A stretch of 64,000 nucleotides of DNA from Streptomyces angustmyceticus (lineage in GTDB: Bacteria; Actinomycetota; Actinomycetes; Streptomycetales; Streptomycetaceae), in assembly GCF_019933235.1 (NCBI RefSeq), contig NZ_CP082945.1, positions 7,415,501 through 7,479,500 of the forward strand. The letters run 5' to 3'. Shown piece by piece: positions 1 to 27,843 of this stretch. Under the pieces are notes generated by a model. The model did no database searches, was not told where the DNA came from, and saw only the letters and a program-made list of their open reading frames with translations. Position 1 is the first letter of the stretch. Every line of letters starts with the position of its first letter. The position numbers and the translations under genes were made by a program.

Positions 1-1851
1 GACGGGATCGACATCCTGCCGCCGCAGGAGCGCGCGCGGCTGACCGTCGGTTCCGCGCCGGAGCCCGAGGACGCCGTGCCGCCCGCCACCCTGGCCGCGC
101 TCGTCGAGGCGGCCGTCGACCGGTTCCCCCAGGAGCCCGCGGTGACCGCCCCGGACCAACAGCTGACCTTCGCGCAGCTGGAGGCGCGGGCCAACCGCCT
201 CGCGCACCACCTCCTGGCCCGCGGGACCGGCCCCGGTGACCTCGTCGCCCTGGTCCTGCCGCGGTCGGCCGACATGGTCGTCGCCCAGCTCGCCACCGCC
301 AAGACGGGCGCCGCCTACCTGCCGGTGGACCCCGGGTACCCGGCCGAGCGGATCGCGCTGATGCTGCGCGACGCCGCACCGGCCGTCACCCTGGAGGCCG
401 CCGAGGTCCACGGCCTCCTGGCCGGCGGGGACGACGACGCACCCGCCCACCGGCCCACCGACCGGGACCGGGTCCGCCCGCTCGACCTCGACGACCCCGC
501 CTACGTGATCTACACCTCCGGCTCCACCGGCACCCCCAAGGGCGTGGTCGTCACCCACCGCGGCCTGGCGGCCTTCGCCGCGGCCGAGGCCGACCACTAC
601 CAGGTCCGGCCGGGCGACCGGGTGCTGGCCTTCGCCACGCCCAGCTTCGACGCCTCGGTGCTGGAGCTGTGCATGGCCCTGCCGGCCGGTGCCAGCCTCG
701 TGGTGCCGCCGCCCGGACCGCTGCTCGGCGAGCAACTCGCCGAGGTGCTGCGCCGGGAGGGCATCACCCACACCCTGCTGCCGCCCGCCGCGCTCGCCAC
801 GGTGCCGCCCGCCACCGCGGGGAGCCTCCCGGACCTGCGCACCCTCATCGTCGGCGCGGACGCCTGCGGCGCCGACCTGGTCGCCCGCTGGGCCCCGCAC
901 CACCGGATGATCAACTCGTACGGGCCCACCGAGACCACGGTGGTCGCCACCTGGTCCGGGCCGCTGGTGCCCGACGGCACCGCGCCGCCCATCGGGCGCC
1001 CCCGCGCGGGCAGCCGCAGCTATGTGCTCGACGCGCGGCTGCGGCCGGTCGCCGACGGGGTCCCCGGTGAACTGTGGATCAGCGGACCGTCGCTGGCCCG
1101 CGGCTACCTCCACCGTCCCGGCCTGACCGCCACCCGGTTCCTCGCCGACCCGTTCGGCGCACCGGGCGCGCGGATGTACCGCACCGGCGACCTGGTCCGC
1201 CGCGACGCCCACGGCGAACTCCACTACCTCGGCCGCACCGACCACCAGATGAAGCTGCACGGCCACCGGATCGAGGCGGGCGAGGTCGAGTCCGTCCTGG
1301 TGGGCCACCCGGCCGTCCGGGACGCCGTGGTCGCCGTACGGGAGGACGAGCCCGGGACGCCGCGCCTGGTCGCCCACCTGCTCGCCGCACCGGACACCGA
1401 CGTCCCGGCCGGCGCCGAACTGCGCGCGTACGCCGCCCGGACGCTGCCCCCGCACATGGTCCCCTCGGCCTTCGTCGTCCTGGAGCGCTTCCCGCTCACC
1501 GAGAACGGCAAGACCGACCGCGCGGCCCTGCCCGCGCCCGGCCCCGACCCGCACGAGCCCGCCGCCCAGGTCGCCCCGCGCACCCCCACCGAGCAGTTCC
1601 TCGCGGACGTCTGGTCCGAGGTCCTGGAGACGGCCGTGGGCGCCGAGGACGACTTCTTCGCCCTCGGCGGCGACTCGCTGCGCAGCCTGCGCATCGCCTC
1701 CCGGGTCAACGAGACCTTCGGCGTGGAACTCACCCCCCGGGACGTGCTGACCACCCGCACGGTCGCCGCCCTGGCGGACCTGGTGGAGGAACACGTCCTG
1801 CGCGAACTCGAAGACGCCGCACGCGGCACCAGCGACCACAACGAACGGTGA
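1..1851 (+). CDS. Non-ribosomal peptide synthetase, C-terminal A-T part (5' end outside window)
   Basis: The reading frame is open from base 1, so this is the 3' part of a longer NRPS gene. The first ~25 residues are a C-to-A linker. An adenylation domain follows (about residues 28-510) with the A3 motif YTSGSTGTPKG, the A4 region FDASVLE, YRTGD and the A10 lysine in ENGKTD. A carrier domain (about 535-605) has LGGDSL as its phosphopantetheine site. By alignment with GrsA-PheA I read the specificity code as DALLIGSVVK, a hydrophobic pocket; the substrate is aliphatic or aromatic and unassigned. The A8 motif is unusual: QMKLHGHR instead of QVKIRGxR. There is no E domain, so the residue should stay L, matching the LCL condensation domain opening the next gene, which starts 11 bp downstream in the same operon. 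Confidence 0.96.
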   Translation, partial: DGIDILPPQERARLTVGSAPEPEDAVPPATLAALVEAAVDRFPQEPAVTAPDQQLTFAQLEARANRLAHHLLARGTGPGDLVALVLPRSADMVVAQLATAKTGAAYLPVDPGYPAERIALMLRDAAPAVTLEAAEVHGLLAGGDDDAPAHRPTDRDRVRPLDLDDPAYVIYTSGSTGTPKGVVVTHRGLAAFAAAEADHYQVRPGDRVLAFATPSFDASVLELCMALPAGASLVVPPPGPLLGEQLAEVLRREGITHTLLPPAALATVPPATAGSLPDLRTLIVGADACGADLVARWAPHHRMINSYGPTETTVVATWSGPLVPDGTAPPIGRPRAGSRSYVLDARLRPVADGVPGELWISGPSLARGYLHRPGLTATRFLADPFGAPGARMYRTGDLVRRDAHGELHYLGRTDHQMKLHGHRIEAGEVESVLVGHPAVRDAVVAVREDEPGTPRLVAHLLAAPDTDVPAGAELRAYAARTLPPHMVPSAFVVLERFPLTENGKTDRAALPAPGPDPHEPAAQVAPRTPTEQFLADVWSEVLETAVGAEDDFFALGGDSLRSLRIASRVNETFGVELTPRDVLTTRTVAALADLVEEHVLRELEDAARGTSDHNER

Positions 1852-1862
1852 GGAACGACGAC

Positions 1863-21896
<20,034 letters not shown>

Positions 21897-22156
21897 GGGG
21901 CCCGGCGGCCGGTCCGCCCGCACCCCGCCGCACCGCGCGTACGGCGGATTGCCGAAAAGCACCCCGTGCACCGGCCGTTGACGGCAGCCTGAAGGAGATC
22001 AACCCCCGCCCGCCCTGCGCCCCCGGCCCCACCACCTGACCGCCCGGCCCGCCACCCGACCGCGCCCCGTGGCCCACCGCCACCCGACGCACCCGCCCGA
22101 CCCGACCGACCGGACCCGCACGAACAGCAAGTCAACCCACGATGGGAGAGCGTGAC

Positions 22157-22360
22157 ATGGACGAGAACGCCCGCTACCAGGTGCTGCGCAACGACGAGGA
22201 CCAGTACTCGCTGTGGCTGGCCGACCTGGAGGTCCCCGACGGCTGGCAGCCCGTGGGCAAGGAGGGCACCCAGGACGAGTGCTCCGCCTACGTCGACGAG
22301 GTCTGGACCGACATGCGCCCCCGCAGCCTGCGCGAGCGCATGGACCACGCCGCCTCCTGA
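22157..22360 (+). CDS. MbtH-like protein (NRPS adenylation-domain chaperone)
   Basis: A 67-residue protein with the MbtH family hallmarks: NDEDQYSLW near the start, VPDGW in the middle and WTDMRPRSL near the end, giving the three conserved tryptophans. Family members bind NRPS adenylation domains and are often required for their folding and activity. ATG 22157 is preferred because GGGAGAG lies 6 bp before it; an in-frame ATG at 22142 would add five residues but has no ribosome site. It sits 260 bp after the NRPS in the same direction, and the A domains of that synthetase are its obvious partners. It is the last gene that clearly belongs to the peptide cluster on this side. Confidence 0.95.
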   Translation: MDENARYQVLRNDEDQYSLWLADLEVPDGWQPVGKEGTQDECSAYVDEVWTDMRPRSLRERMDHAAS

Positions 22361-23205
22361 CCGCCCCGCCCCGCAGGGCCGCGGCCGACCGCCGCGCCCT
22401 GCCCCACCCGCACCACCACCGTGCGGGCCGCGACACGGCCACCGGCCGGCGCGGCCCGCACGGCCCGTTCACCGCCTGCCTCGTGCCGCCGCACCGCTCC
22501 CGGGCGTTGAGCCGCCGCACCGGCCGACCGCTCGCCGCGCACCGCGCCGCCCGCCGGATGTCCCGGCCGGCCGCCGGGCCCCCTCCGCGCCGCCCGGCCG
22601 CCCTGCGCTCCCTCCAAGACATCGCCCGGCCGCCGCGGAGTCCTCGCTGCTCACCGCCGCCGGAATCGTTTTCCCGGAGCCCGCTTCCCCTTTCCCGCCC
22701 GGCCACCGCCGGCGCCGCCTTGCGGCAGGCATCCCGTTGCCTACGGAAAATGGCAGGGTACGCCTTAATTACCTGGCATATCGGATTTGGCGCCAGGTAG
22801 TGACGATAGGGCGTTATTACGCTATACCAGTGACATGCGCCGCACAGGCCGGATGCCTGGGAGCGGAGTTCAAGACTTTTTACGGGGTGAGGGAACTGCG
22901 GATCGCGGGGGATTTTCTCAGTGGCCGGTCCGTGACCTGGGCCTGTTTCGCCCGGCCGGCGCGCCGGGCACCGTTCCGCTCCGTCACCGGACCGCGGCGG
23001 TCGACGGCATGACGGGATAACTGCCGCCGCAGGGCGCGGAGTTCACACGATTTCACGCACTTTCCCACATGCCCGGACACGGCCTGCGTCGCGCCCCACC
23101 TCATGACCGGCGCATTCCCCGGAAGCCGGCTCTTCCGTTCCGCGCGGGCATTGCCTTTCACCCCACCTGGATCACTTGCGTTTTCCCATGAGAAGGGACC
23201 TTGGA
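22361..23205. other. Intergenic stretch at the right border of the NRPS cluster
   Basis: No convincing gene is visible in these 845 bp. The first part is GC-rich and repetitive in C/G runs; from about 22740 to 22830 the sequence becomes clearly richer in A/T than its surroundings and holds an 8-bp inverted repeat. This looks like a regulatory or border region between the peptide cluster and unrelated genes. Confidence 0.6.
22770..22799. promoter_or_regulatory. Inverted repeat TACCTGGC-N14-GCCAGGTA
   Basis: Perfect 8-bp arms at 22770-22777 and 22792-22799 separated by 14 bp, inside the most A/T-rich part of the gap. The geometry fits a dimeric regulator site better than a terminator, because the spacer is long and no T-run follows. 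The regulator is unknown. Confidence 0.35.
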
Positions 23206-23844
23206 ATGACCCCGACCCTGCGCACCGAACGACTGGTTCTTTCGCCCTACCGGCCCGAGGACGAGGAGGTCTTCGTGGCCCTGCTCGGCGACGAAGAGGT
23301 CTGCCGCTGGATGGGCCAGGACCGCGTACCCGAAGAAGAGGTCCGGGGCATTTTCCAGGCGATTCTCCACGAGATCTATGGAAAGAACCTGTTCGACGTG
23401 TGGGCCGTGTGGTCCGACGGCGTCTTCGTGGGCCACGCGGAGATCAAGAAAACCGGCAATGTCGACGGCTACGAGATGGTCGCCGCCCTGGTCAAGGAGA
23501 GCCGGGGGAGGGGCGTGGGCAACGAATTGATCCGCGGCCTGCTGCGCTACGCCGCCGACACCCTGCAACTCGACGAGGTCTACGGCATGGTGGGCGCCGA
23601 GAACGCCGCCAGCCTGGCCCTGGGCAGGAAGCTGGGATTCACCCACGTCCGCGATGTGGTCGGGGACGACGGCACGGTGACGAAGATGCTGGTCCTCCCC
23701 ACCGGCAACAGCCGGTCCCCGGGCGCCGGCCCTTCTCCGGACCGCGGCCGTGCCCTGGGCGGTGTCCCCTCCCAGGGCAGCAGCCCCTCCCGGGGCGCCG
23801 ATTCGTCCCCGGGAGCCGGCCCTACCGCCGTGTCGGTGGGCTGA
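23206..23844 (+). CDS. GNAT family N-acetyltransferase (RimJ/RimL-like)
   Basis: 212 residues. The N-terminus LRTERLVLSPYRPEDEE is typical of RimJ/RimL-type GNAT enzymes, which transfer acetyl from acetyl-CoA to an amine, often a protein N-terminus or a small molecule. The acetyl-CoA loop is seen as ESRGRGVGNELI, followed by the conserved NAASLALGRKLGF. ATG 23206 is chosen because AGAAGGGA lies about 7 bp upstream; an ATG at 23188 has no ribosome site. After the GNAT fold comes a tail of about 45 residues rich in Ser, Pro and Gly (repeats like SPGAGP) that is not part of the family and is probably disordered. Whether it acetylates the NRPS peptide or is unrelated cannot be told; the 845-bp gap argues against one operon with the NRPS. 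Confidence 0.85.
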   Translation: MTPTLRTERLVLSPYRPEDEEVFVALLGDEEVCRWMGQDRVPEEEVRGIFQAILHEIYGKNLFDVWAVWSDGVFVGHAEIKKTGNVDGYEMVAALVKESRGRGVGNELIRGLLRYAADTLQLDEVYGMVGAENAASLALGRKLGFTHVRDVVGDDGTVTKMLVLPTGNSRSPGAGPSPDRGRALGGVPSQGSSPSRGADSSPGAGPTAVSVG

Positions 23845-23864
23845 GCGCGCCCCGTACGCACCCT

Positions 23865-24620
23865 CTAGAGGCACTGCCCGAAGAGGTCCAGTAGGTTGCG
23901 CCAGTGACGGGCGTCCGCCTCGGCGTGGTACGCGGCGGTGTCGGCCTGGGTGTAGCCGTGGTGGGCGCCTTCGTAGAGCTCGCTGCGGTAGCGCACGCCC
24001 GCGGCGTCCAGCGCCTGCTCCAGGTGCTCGATCTGCTCGGGCGTCATGGACTGGTCCTGGTCGGCGTGCCCGAAGTGCAGCCGCGCGGTGATCCGGCCGG
24101 CGAGCCGGTGCGGGCTGTCCTCGGCGTCGGTGGCCAGGCGCCCGGCGTGGAAGGCGGCCGCGGCGGCGATCCGGTCGGGGTGGGCCGCGGCGGTGCGGAC
24201 CGCGAGGACGCCGCCCATGCAGTAGCCGGTGGTGCCCACGGGGCCGTCGGTGGCCAGCGGGGAGGCGGCCAGCCAGTCGAGGTAGGCCCCGGCGTCCCGC
24301 ATCGCCGGCTGGGGCGTGAGGGTCTGCATGATCGGGAAGAGCCGCTCGAAGATCTCCGGCCGCTGGGACGGGTCGATGACGTCGGGCAGCTCCACCAGCG
24401 GGGCGCGGCCGGAGCGGTAGAAGACGTTGGGCACCAGCACCGTGTAGCCGTGCCCGGCCAGGCGCTTGGCCATCTCCTCCAGCGAGGGCCGCAGCCCGAA
24501 GGCGTCCATGTACAGCAGGACGCCGGGGTGCGGCGCGCCGTCGTCGGGATGGGCGAGGTACGCGTCGGCGACGCCGTCCGGAGTGGGGATGTCCAGGGAG
24601 CCACCGTGCACGCTCGTCAT
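23865..24620 (-). CDS. Dienelactone hydrolase family protein
   Basis: 251 residues with an alpha/beta-hydrolase fold of the dienelactone hydrolase type. The nucleophile is the Cys of GYCMGG, with a late HHGY segment carrying the catalytic His and an Asp in GHADQDQ. Such enzymes hydrolyse lactones or esters in the cytoplasm; the real substrate is unknown. ATG at 24620 has GAAAGG about 7 bp upstream, and the frame open beyond it is antisense. It converges on the GNAT gene with a 20-bp gap and is divergent from the SLATT-like gene. A clear paralogue lies at 58986-59732 (shared PTPDG.ADA..AHPDDG and APLVELP segments). Confidence 0.9.
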   Translation of the reverse strand: MTSVHGGSLDIPTPDGVADAYLAHPDDGAPHPGVLLYMDAFGLRPSLEEMAKRLAGHGYTVLVPNVFYRSGRAPLVELPDVIDPSQRPEIFERLFPIMQTLTPQPAMRDAGAYLDWLAASPLATDGPVGTTGYCMGGVLAVRTAAAHPDRIAAAAAFHAGRLATDAEDSPHRLAGRITARLHFGHADQDQSMTPEQIEHLEQALDAAGVRYRSELYEGAHHGYTQADTAAYHAEADARHWRNLLDLFGQCL

Positions 24621-24795
24621 GTCCGCGCCTTTCGTCGGGTCCGGGGGCGGCGCAGGGCGGGCCGCCCGTCCGCCGGCCGGGCCGGCGTCGTTCCCACCGT
24701 AGTCAGCCGATCTGTCCGGAGCCCACCACCCGTGCCCCGCAAGTCTGTGCCCGCACGCACAAGTCCCGTGCGTTTCGCCTGTGTTGGAATCAGGC

Positions 24796-25278
24796 ATGGC
24801 CACCACTCCTCCCGGCCCCGTGTCGGTTTCCCCCAACGATCCCGCGAACCGGCCGCGGGCCGAGGTCGAGCGGTTGTGCGACGAAGCGACGCGGCAGAAG
24901 GACCTCGCGCACCGCCGGGCCGAATTCTGGGTCAAGGCCGATATCGCGCTGGGCTTCCCCGCGGCGCTCCTGGCCGGCGTGTCCGGGGCCGCGGGGCTGG
25001 CGTCGGCGAACGCCCGGGTGCCCGCGGCGCTGGTGGCCCTGGTGGCCGCCGGGTTCGCGGCGGGGGCGGGCTTCCTCCGGAGCGGCAGCCGGCGCCTGGC
25101 CAACAAGCGCGCCCGGCAGGCATGGGCGTTCGTCGAGGCCAGGGCCCGGATGAAGCTGGCGAAGGAACGGGTGCTGCCCGAGGATCTCGGTGAGGTGCTG
25201 GAGAGCCGTCAAGCCGCGCTCGCCGCCTACGAAGGGGAGGAGTCCCCGCCCGGTCCGGCGTCGGCGCTCCCGGGCTGA
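24796..25278 (+). CDS. Two-transmembrane protein, SLATT-like
   Basis: 160 residues. A charged N-terminal helix (ARLCD-like, then RRAEFWVKADI) leads into two hydrophobic segments, roughly residues 51-70 and 76-93, followed by a basic helical tail (RSGSRRLANKRARQAW). This order (polar helix, two TM, helical tail) resembles SLATT proteins, which are predicted membrane effectors coupled to nucleotide-sensing conflict systems, but SLATT-like proteins also stand alone and no partner (SMODS or SLOG) is encoded nearby. ATG 24796 has a weak GGAA 6 bp upstream; GTG 24781 is an alternative. Its 3' end overlaps the convergent SRPBCC gene by 52 bp. Function unknown. Confidence 0.7.
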   Translation: MATTPPGPVSVSPNDPANRPRAEVERLCDEATRQKDLAHRRAEFWVKADIALGFPAALLAGVSGAAGLASANARVPAALVALVAAGFAAGAGFLRSGSRRLANKRARQAWAFVEARARMKLAKERVLPEDLGEVLESRQAALAAYEGEESPPGPASALPG

Positions 25279-25805
25279 CGCCGGGCATCCCGTTCGGCCA
25301 GCTTCTTGAGGGTCAGCAGCTGCTTGCGCATCATGACGAGGTCGCCCCAGGCGAGAAGCCGGCGGCGCAGCCGGCGGGGGAGCGGCCCCCCGGCCTCGGT
25401 GACGACCTTCACCACCAGGCGGCAGCCCCCTTCGCGCGGGCTCAGGGTGTAGCTCACCGCCATCTGCCCGTGCCGCTCGGCGAGCCGCGCCGGGAGCACA
25501 CCGGTGAGGTGGGTGCCGGTCTCGAAGCCCGCGATCTCGAACACCAGGAAGGGCTGTCCCGGGGCCGGTTCCGGCAGCTCCGGGACGAGCGTGCGCGGGC
25601 TTCGCTGTCCGCGGAAGTCGATCCAGTCGTAGCTGTACGGCGCGATCGTCAGCTGCCGCACCCAACGGAAGGCCAGGCCCGGCGGTGCCGCCACGTCCAC
25701 GGCCCGGAACCACGCCTCGGCAGGCCCCGCCACCAACGCGTCGCAGGGGTAGGGTGCGGCCCGCTCCGGCCGGGTGGCGCCCCAGACTGTGCCGCTCAGG
25801 TCCAT
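25227..25805 (-). CDS. SRPBCC (START-like) domain protein
   Basis: 192 residues. The pattern of an N-terminal PCDALVAGPAEAWFRAVDV segment, then WVRQLTIAPYSYDWIDF and a beta-rich middle (FLVFEIAGFETGTHLTGV, MAVSYTLSP, CRLVVKVV) followed by a long C-terminal helix fits the helix-grip SRPBCC fold, which binds small hydrophobic ligands. The C-terminal 25 residues are low-complexity and lie in the 52-bp tail-to-tail overlap with the SLATT-like gene. The partner or ligand is unknown. It lies in the same direction as the SDR gene, but a strong stem-loop separates them, so separate transcription is likely. Confidence 0.75.
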   Translation of the reverse strand: MDLSGTVWGATRPERAAPYPCDALVAGPAEAWFRAVDVAAPPGLAFRWVRQLTIAPYSYDWIDFRGQRSPRTLVPELPEPAPGQPFLVFEIAGFETGTHLTGVLPARLAERHGQMAVSYTLSPREGGCRLVVKVVTEAGGPLPRRLRRRLLAWGDLVMMRKQLLTLKKLAERDARRQPGSADAGPGGDSSPS

Positions 25806-25857
25806 GCCGCGACCCTACGTGACCGCGCTCGCGGCCACCGCGCCCGTGGCCGGGCCC

Positions 25858-25895
25858 GGTGCGCTTCGCTCCGCGCCGTCCGAGCGAGGCGCACC
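25858..25895 (-). terminator. Stem-loop after the SDR gene
   Basis: 14-bp stem (GGTGCGCTTCGCTC at 25858-25871 against 25882-25895, one G-T pair) with a 10-nt loop, 26 bp past the SDR stop on the minus strand. A typical U-run-less Streptomyces terminator. Confidence 0.65.
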
Positions 25896-25921
25896 GGCCA
25901 CACGGATCGGGCCACGACGGG

Positions 25922-26716
25922 TCAGCGCTGGTGGCGCTGGGCCTGGGCGATCTGCCGGACGAGGGCGGCCGGCGCGGCCCGGCGCTGGACGGCGGCCGCC
26001 AGGGTGGGGAAGAGCCCGCCGATGGCGCTGCCCAGGCGCAGTTCGAGCGGGGCCACATTGACTTCGGCGCGGTCGCGTTCGATCGCCTTGAGGGTGCCGG
26101 CCACGACCTGTGCGGGGCTGACGGTGCGGATCCCGGCGGGTGGTGTGGCGCCCGAGTCGGCGAACATCCCCGCGTCGCGGACGAAGCCCGGCTGTACGAG
26201 GGACACCCCGACGCCCGTGCCGTGCAGGTCCTGCCGCAGGCCGTGCGTGAAGCCGCGCAGGCCGAACTTCGCGGCGCTGTAGAGCGAGGTGGAAGGGGAG
26301 GCCGTCCGGCCCGAGATGGAGCCGATCATGACCAGGTGGCCGCGCCCGGCGGCCACCATGCGCGGGGCCAGGAGCCGGGCGAGCATGAGCGGCGCGCGCA
26401 GGTTCACGTCCAGCGACCGGTTCAGCTCGCGGGGCGTGTAGTCGAGCAGCGGGCCGCTGGACGGCAGGGCCGCGTTGGCGACCAGGATGTCCACCGGCCC
26501 GGCGCGTTCGGCGAGATCCTCGACCGCCTCGGGATCGCTCAGGTCCGCGACCAAGGGCCGGGCGCCCAGCGACGTTTCGAGCTGCCCGAGCGCGTCGGCA
26601 CGCCGGCCGGTGACCACCAGGTGGGCACCTCGGGCCGCGAGCGCCCTGGCCAGCGCATGGCCGATGCCACCGCTGGCGCCGGTCAGCAGAACGGTCGATC
26701 CCTTGATGGTCAGCAC
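25922..26716 (-). CDS. Short-chain dehydrogenase/reductase
   Basis: 264 residues, classical SDR. The Rossmann glycine motif TGASGGIG is near the N-terminus, NAALPSSG matches the NAG region, and the catalytic Ser and YSAAK (Tyr-xxx-Lys) follow IGSISG. NAD(P)-dependent oxidoreductase of unknown substrate; the long C-terminal part (about residues 185-264) is typical of the subgroup annotated near acyl or ketone reductases. The start is GTG at 26716, with GGAGG 6 bp upstream; the reading frame further upstream has no ribosome site and runs through the palindrome. Divergent from the TetR gene, which probably represses it through the palindrome at 26733-26748. Confidence 0.88.
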   Translation of the reverse strand: MLTIKGSTVLLTGASGGIGHALARALAARGAHLVVTGRRADALGQLETSLGARPLVADLSDPEAVEDLAERAGPVDILVANAALPSSGPLLDYTPRELNRSLDVNLRAPLMLARLLAPRMVAAGRGHLVMIGSISGRTASPSTSLYSAAKFGLRGFTHGLRQDLHGTGVGVSLVQPGFVRDAGMFADSGATPPAGIRTVSPAQVVAGTLKAIERDRAEVNVAPLELRLGSAIGGLFPTLAAAVQRRAAPAALVRQIAQAQRHQR

Positions 26717-26732
26717 ATCACCCTCCGTTGCT

Positions 26733-26748
26733 GTTCGTTCGAACGAAC
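26733..26748. promoter_or_regulatory. 16-bp perfect palindrome, probable TetR operator
   Basis: GTTCGTTCGAACGAAC is a perfect 16-bp palindrome 17 bp upstream of the SDR start and between the divergent SDR and TetR genes. Size, symmetry and place fit a TetR-family operator that would block the SDR promoter. Confidence 0.7.
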
Positions 26749-26785
26749 GGTATCGGAGGGCGGCCGAATCCGCGAGACCCGATCC

Positions 26786-26828
26786 GCGTCCGGTCGCATC
26801 CGATCGGCATCCGATCCGCATCCGGTCC
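26786..26828. repeat. Four tandem ~11-bp direct repeats
   Basis: Units GCGTCCGGTC, GCATCCGATCG, GCATCCGATCC and GCATCCGGTCC follow each other without gaps. Period 10-11 bp equals about one helical turn, so all copies would face the same side of the DNA. Located between the SDR operator and the TetR start; possible second regulator site or a simple slippage array. Confidence 0.55.
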
Positions 26829-26914
26829 GTGCCCGGCCCGCGACAAACCCGGCGGCTGTCCCGTATTCCGACCGTCCCGGATGATGTCCCGGCCTGCCAT
26901 GGGACGATGACGTC

Positions 26915-27484
26915 ATGCCGAACACCTCCCCGGCCCGCGCGCGCATCATCGCGGCCACGCTACGGATCATCGGCGACGACGGGATCGCCGCGGTCACCAA
27001 CCGTCGTATCGCCAAGGAGGCCGGCGTCTCACTCGGCTCCGTCACCTACCACTTCGCGACCCAACACGACCTGCTGCGCGAGAGCCTGCGGTCCTTCGTC
27101 GACCAGGAGACCTGTCGTTTCACCGAGCTGGCCGCGCGCCACTGCGACGGCCCGACCACCCCGCAGGACGCCGCCGCCGTGATCGGCCAGGTCGCCGCCG
27201 ACACCGCCTTCGACAGCGAGCACATCGCCCCCTTCGAGCTCTACCTCCAGGCCGGCCGCGACCCCCAGCTCCGCGCCGCCGCACAGGAGTGCTTCGCGGC
27301 CTACGACCGTCTGGCCGCCTCCCTCCTGGGCGCGATCGGCGCCCCCGACCCCGAACGCCTCGCCGGCCCCGCCGTCGCCCTCGTCGTCGGTCTCCAACTC
27401 CGCCGCCTCGCCACCGGCACCGGCACCGACGACCTCGTCGACGCACTGCTCCTCCTCGCGGGCGTCCCCTCACAGACGACCTGA
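26915..27484 (+). CDS. TetR family transcriptional regulator
   Basis: 189 residues. The N-terminal DNA-binding domain is clear: ARIIAATLRIIGDDGIAAVTNRRIAKEAGVSLGSVTYHF-type helix-turn-helix over residues 7-50 (the stretch AKEAGVSLGSVTYHF is the recognition part). The rest is an all-helical ligand domain with no recognisable ligand signature. No strong ribosome site precedes ATG 26915 (only a distant GGGA). Divergent from the SDR gene, with a perfect palindrome between them; autoregulation and SDR repression are the simplest model. A stem-loop terminator follows 40 bp after the stop. Confidence 0.9.
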   Translation: MPNTSPARARIIAATLRIIGDDGIAAVTNRRIAKEAGVSLGSVTYHFATQHDLLRESLRSFVDQETCRFTELAARHCDGPTTPQDAAAVIGQVAADTAFDSEHIAPFELYLQAGRDPQLRAAAQECFAAYDRLAASLLGAIGAPDPERLAGPAVALVVGLQLRRLATGTGTDDLVDALLLLAGVPSQTT

Positions 27485-27843
27485 GCGATAGGGCCGGGGC
27501 CCGCGCCACCACTCGCGACTCCGCTGCCATCCGGGGGGAGGCTCTCCGGGTGGCACAGAGCGCTTGCCTCCATGTCTCCCGGAGGCGCGCCGGGGAAGGC
27601 GCCCCTGACCCGTGCGGTCTCTCCGTCCCCCGGGCCCTCCGCCCCGAACCGCCACCAGTGCTTCCACGGATGCGCACCCCCGCCTGCGCCCGCTGAGCTG
27701 GACCTCTGTCAGGGAACCCGGGGTCTCCGGGGCCCGGTGGGTGACGCGAGGAAGCGGGACGGCCCGGTGGGGCGGTCCGGCGGCAGGGCGGCCCGCTCGT
27801 GCCGCCGTGCCCCGTCGCCCGCTCGACGTCTGGGAAGGACACC
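27485..27843. other. Intergenic region between TetR and LAL regulator
   Basis: 359 bp without a plausible gene. The first part holds the TetR terminator; the rest must contain the promoter of the LAL regulator, but I see no clear -10/-35 pair or operator. Confidence 0.5.
27525..27555 (+). terminator. Stem-loop after tetR
   Basis: 10-bp stem TGCCATCCGG / CCGGGTGGCA (one T-G pair) with an 11-nt loop, 40 bp after the TetR stop. Confidence 0.5.

Noticed and set aside
1074..1862. N-terminal extension of the second NRPS
   Set aside because: Overlaps the first NRPS in another frame and is Arg/Pro-rich; the ATG at 1863 has a ribosome site.
21897..22156. Small gene between NRPS and mbtH
   Set aside because: Frames there are short and Pro/Arg-rich without a ribosome site.
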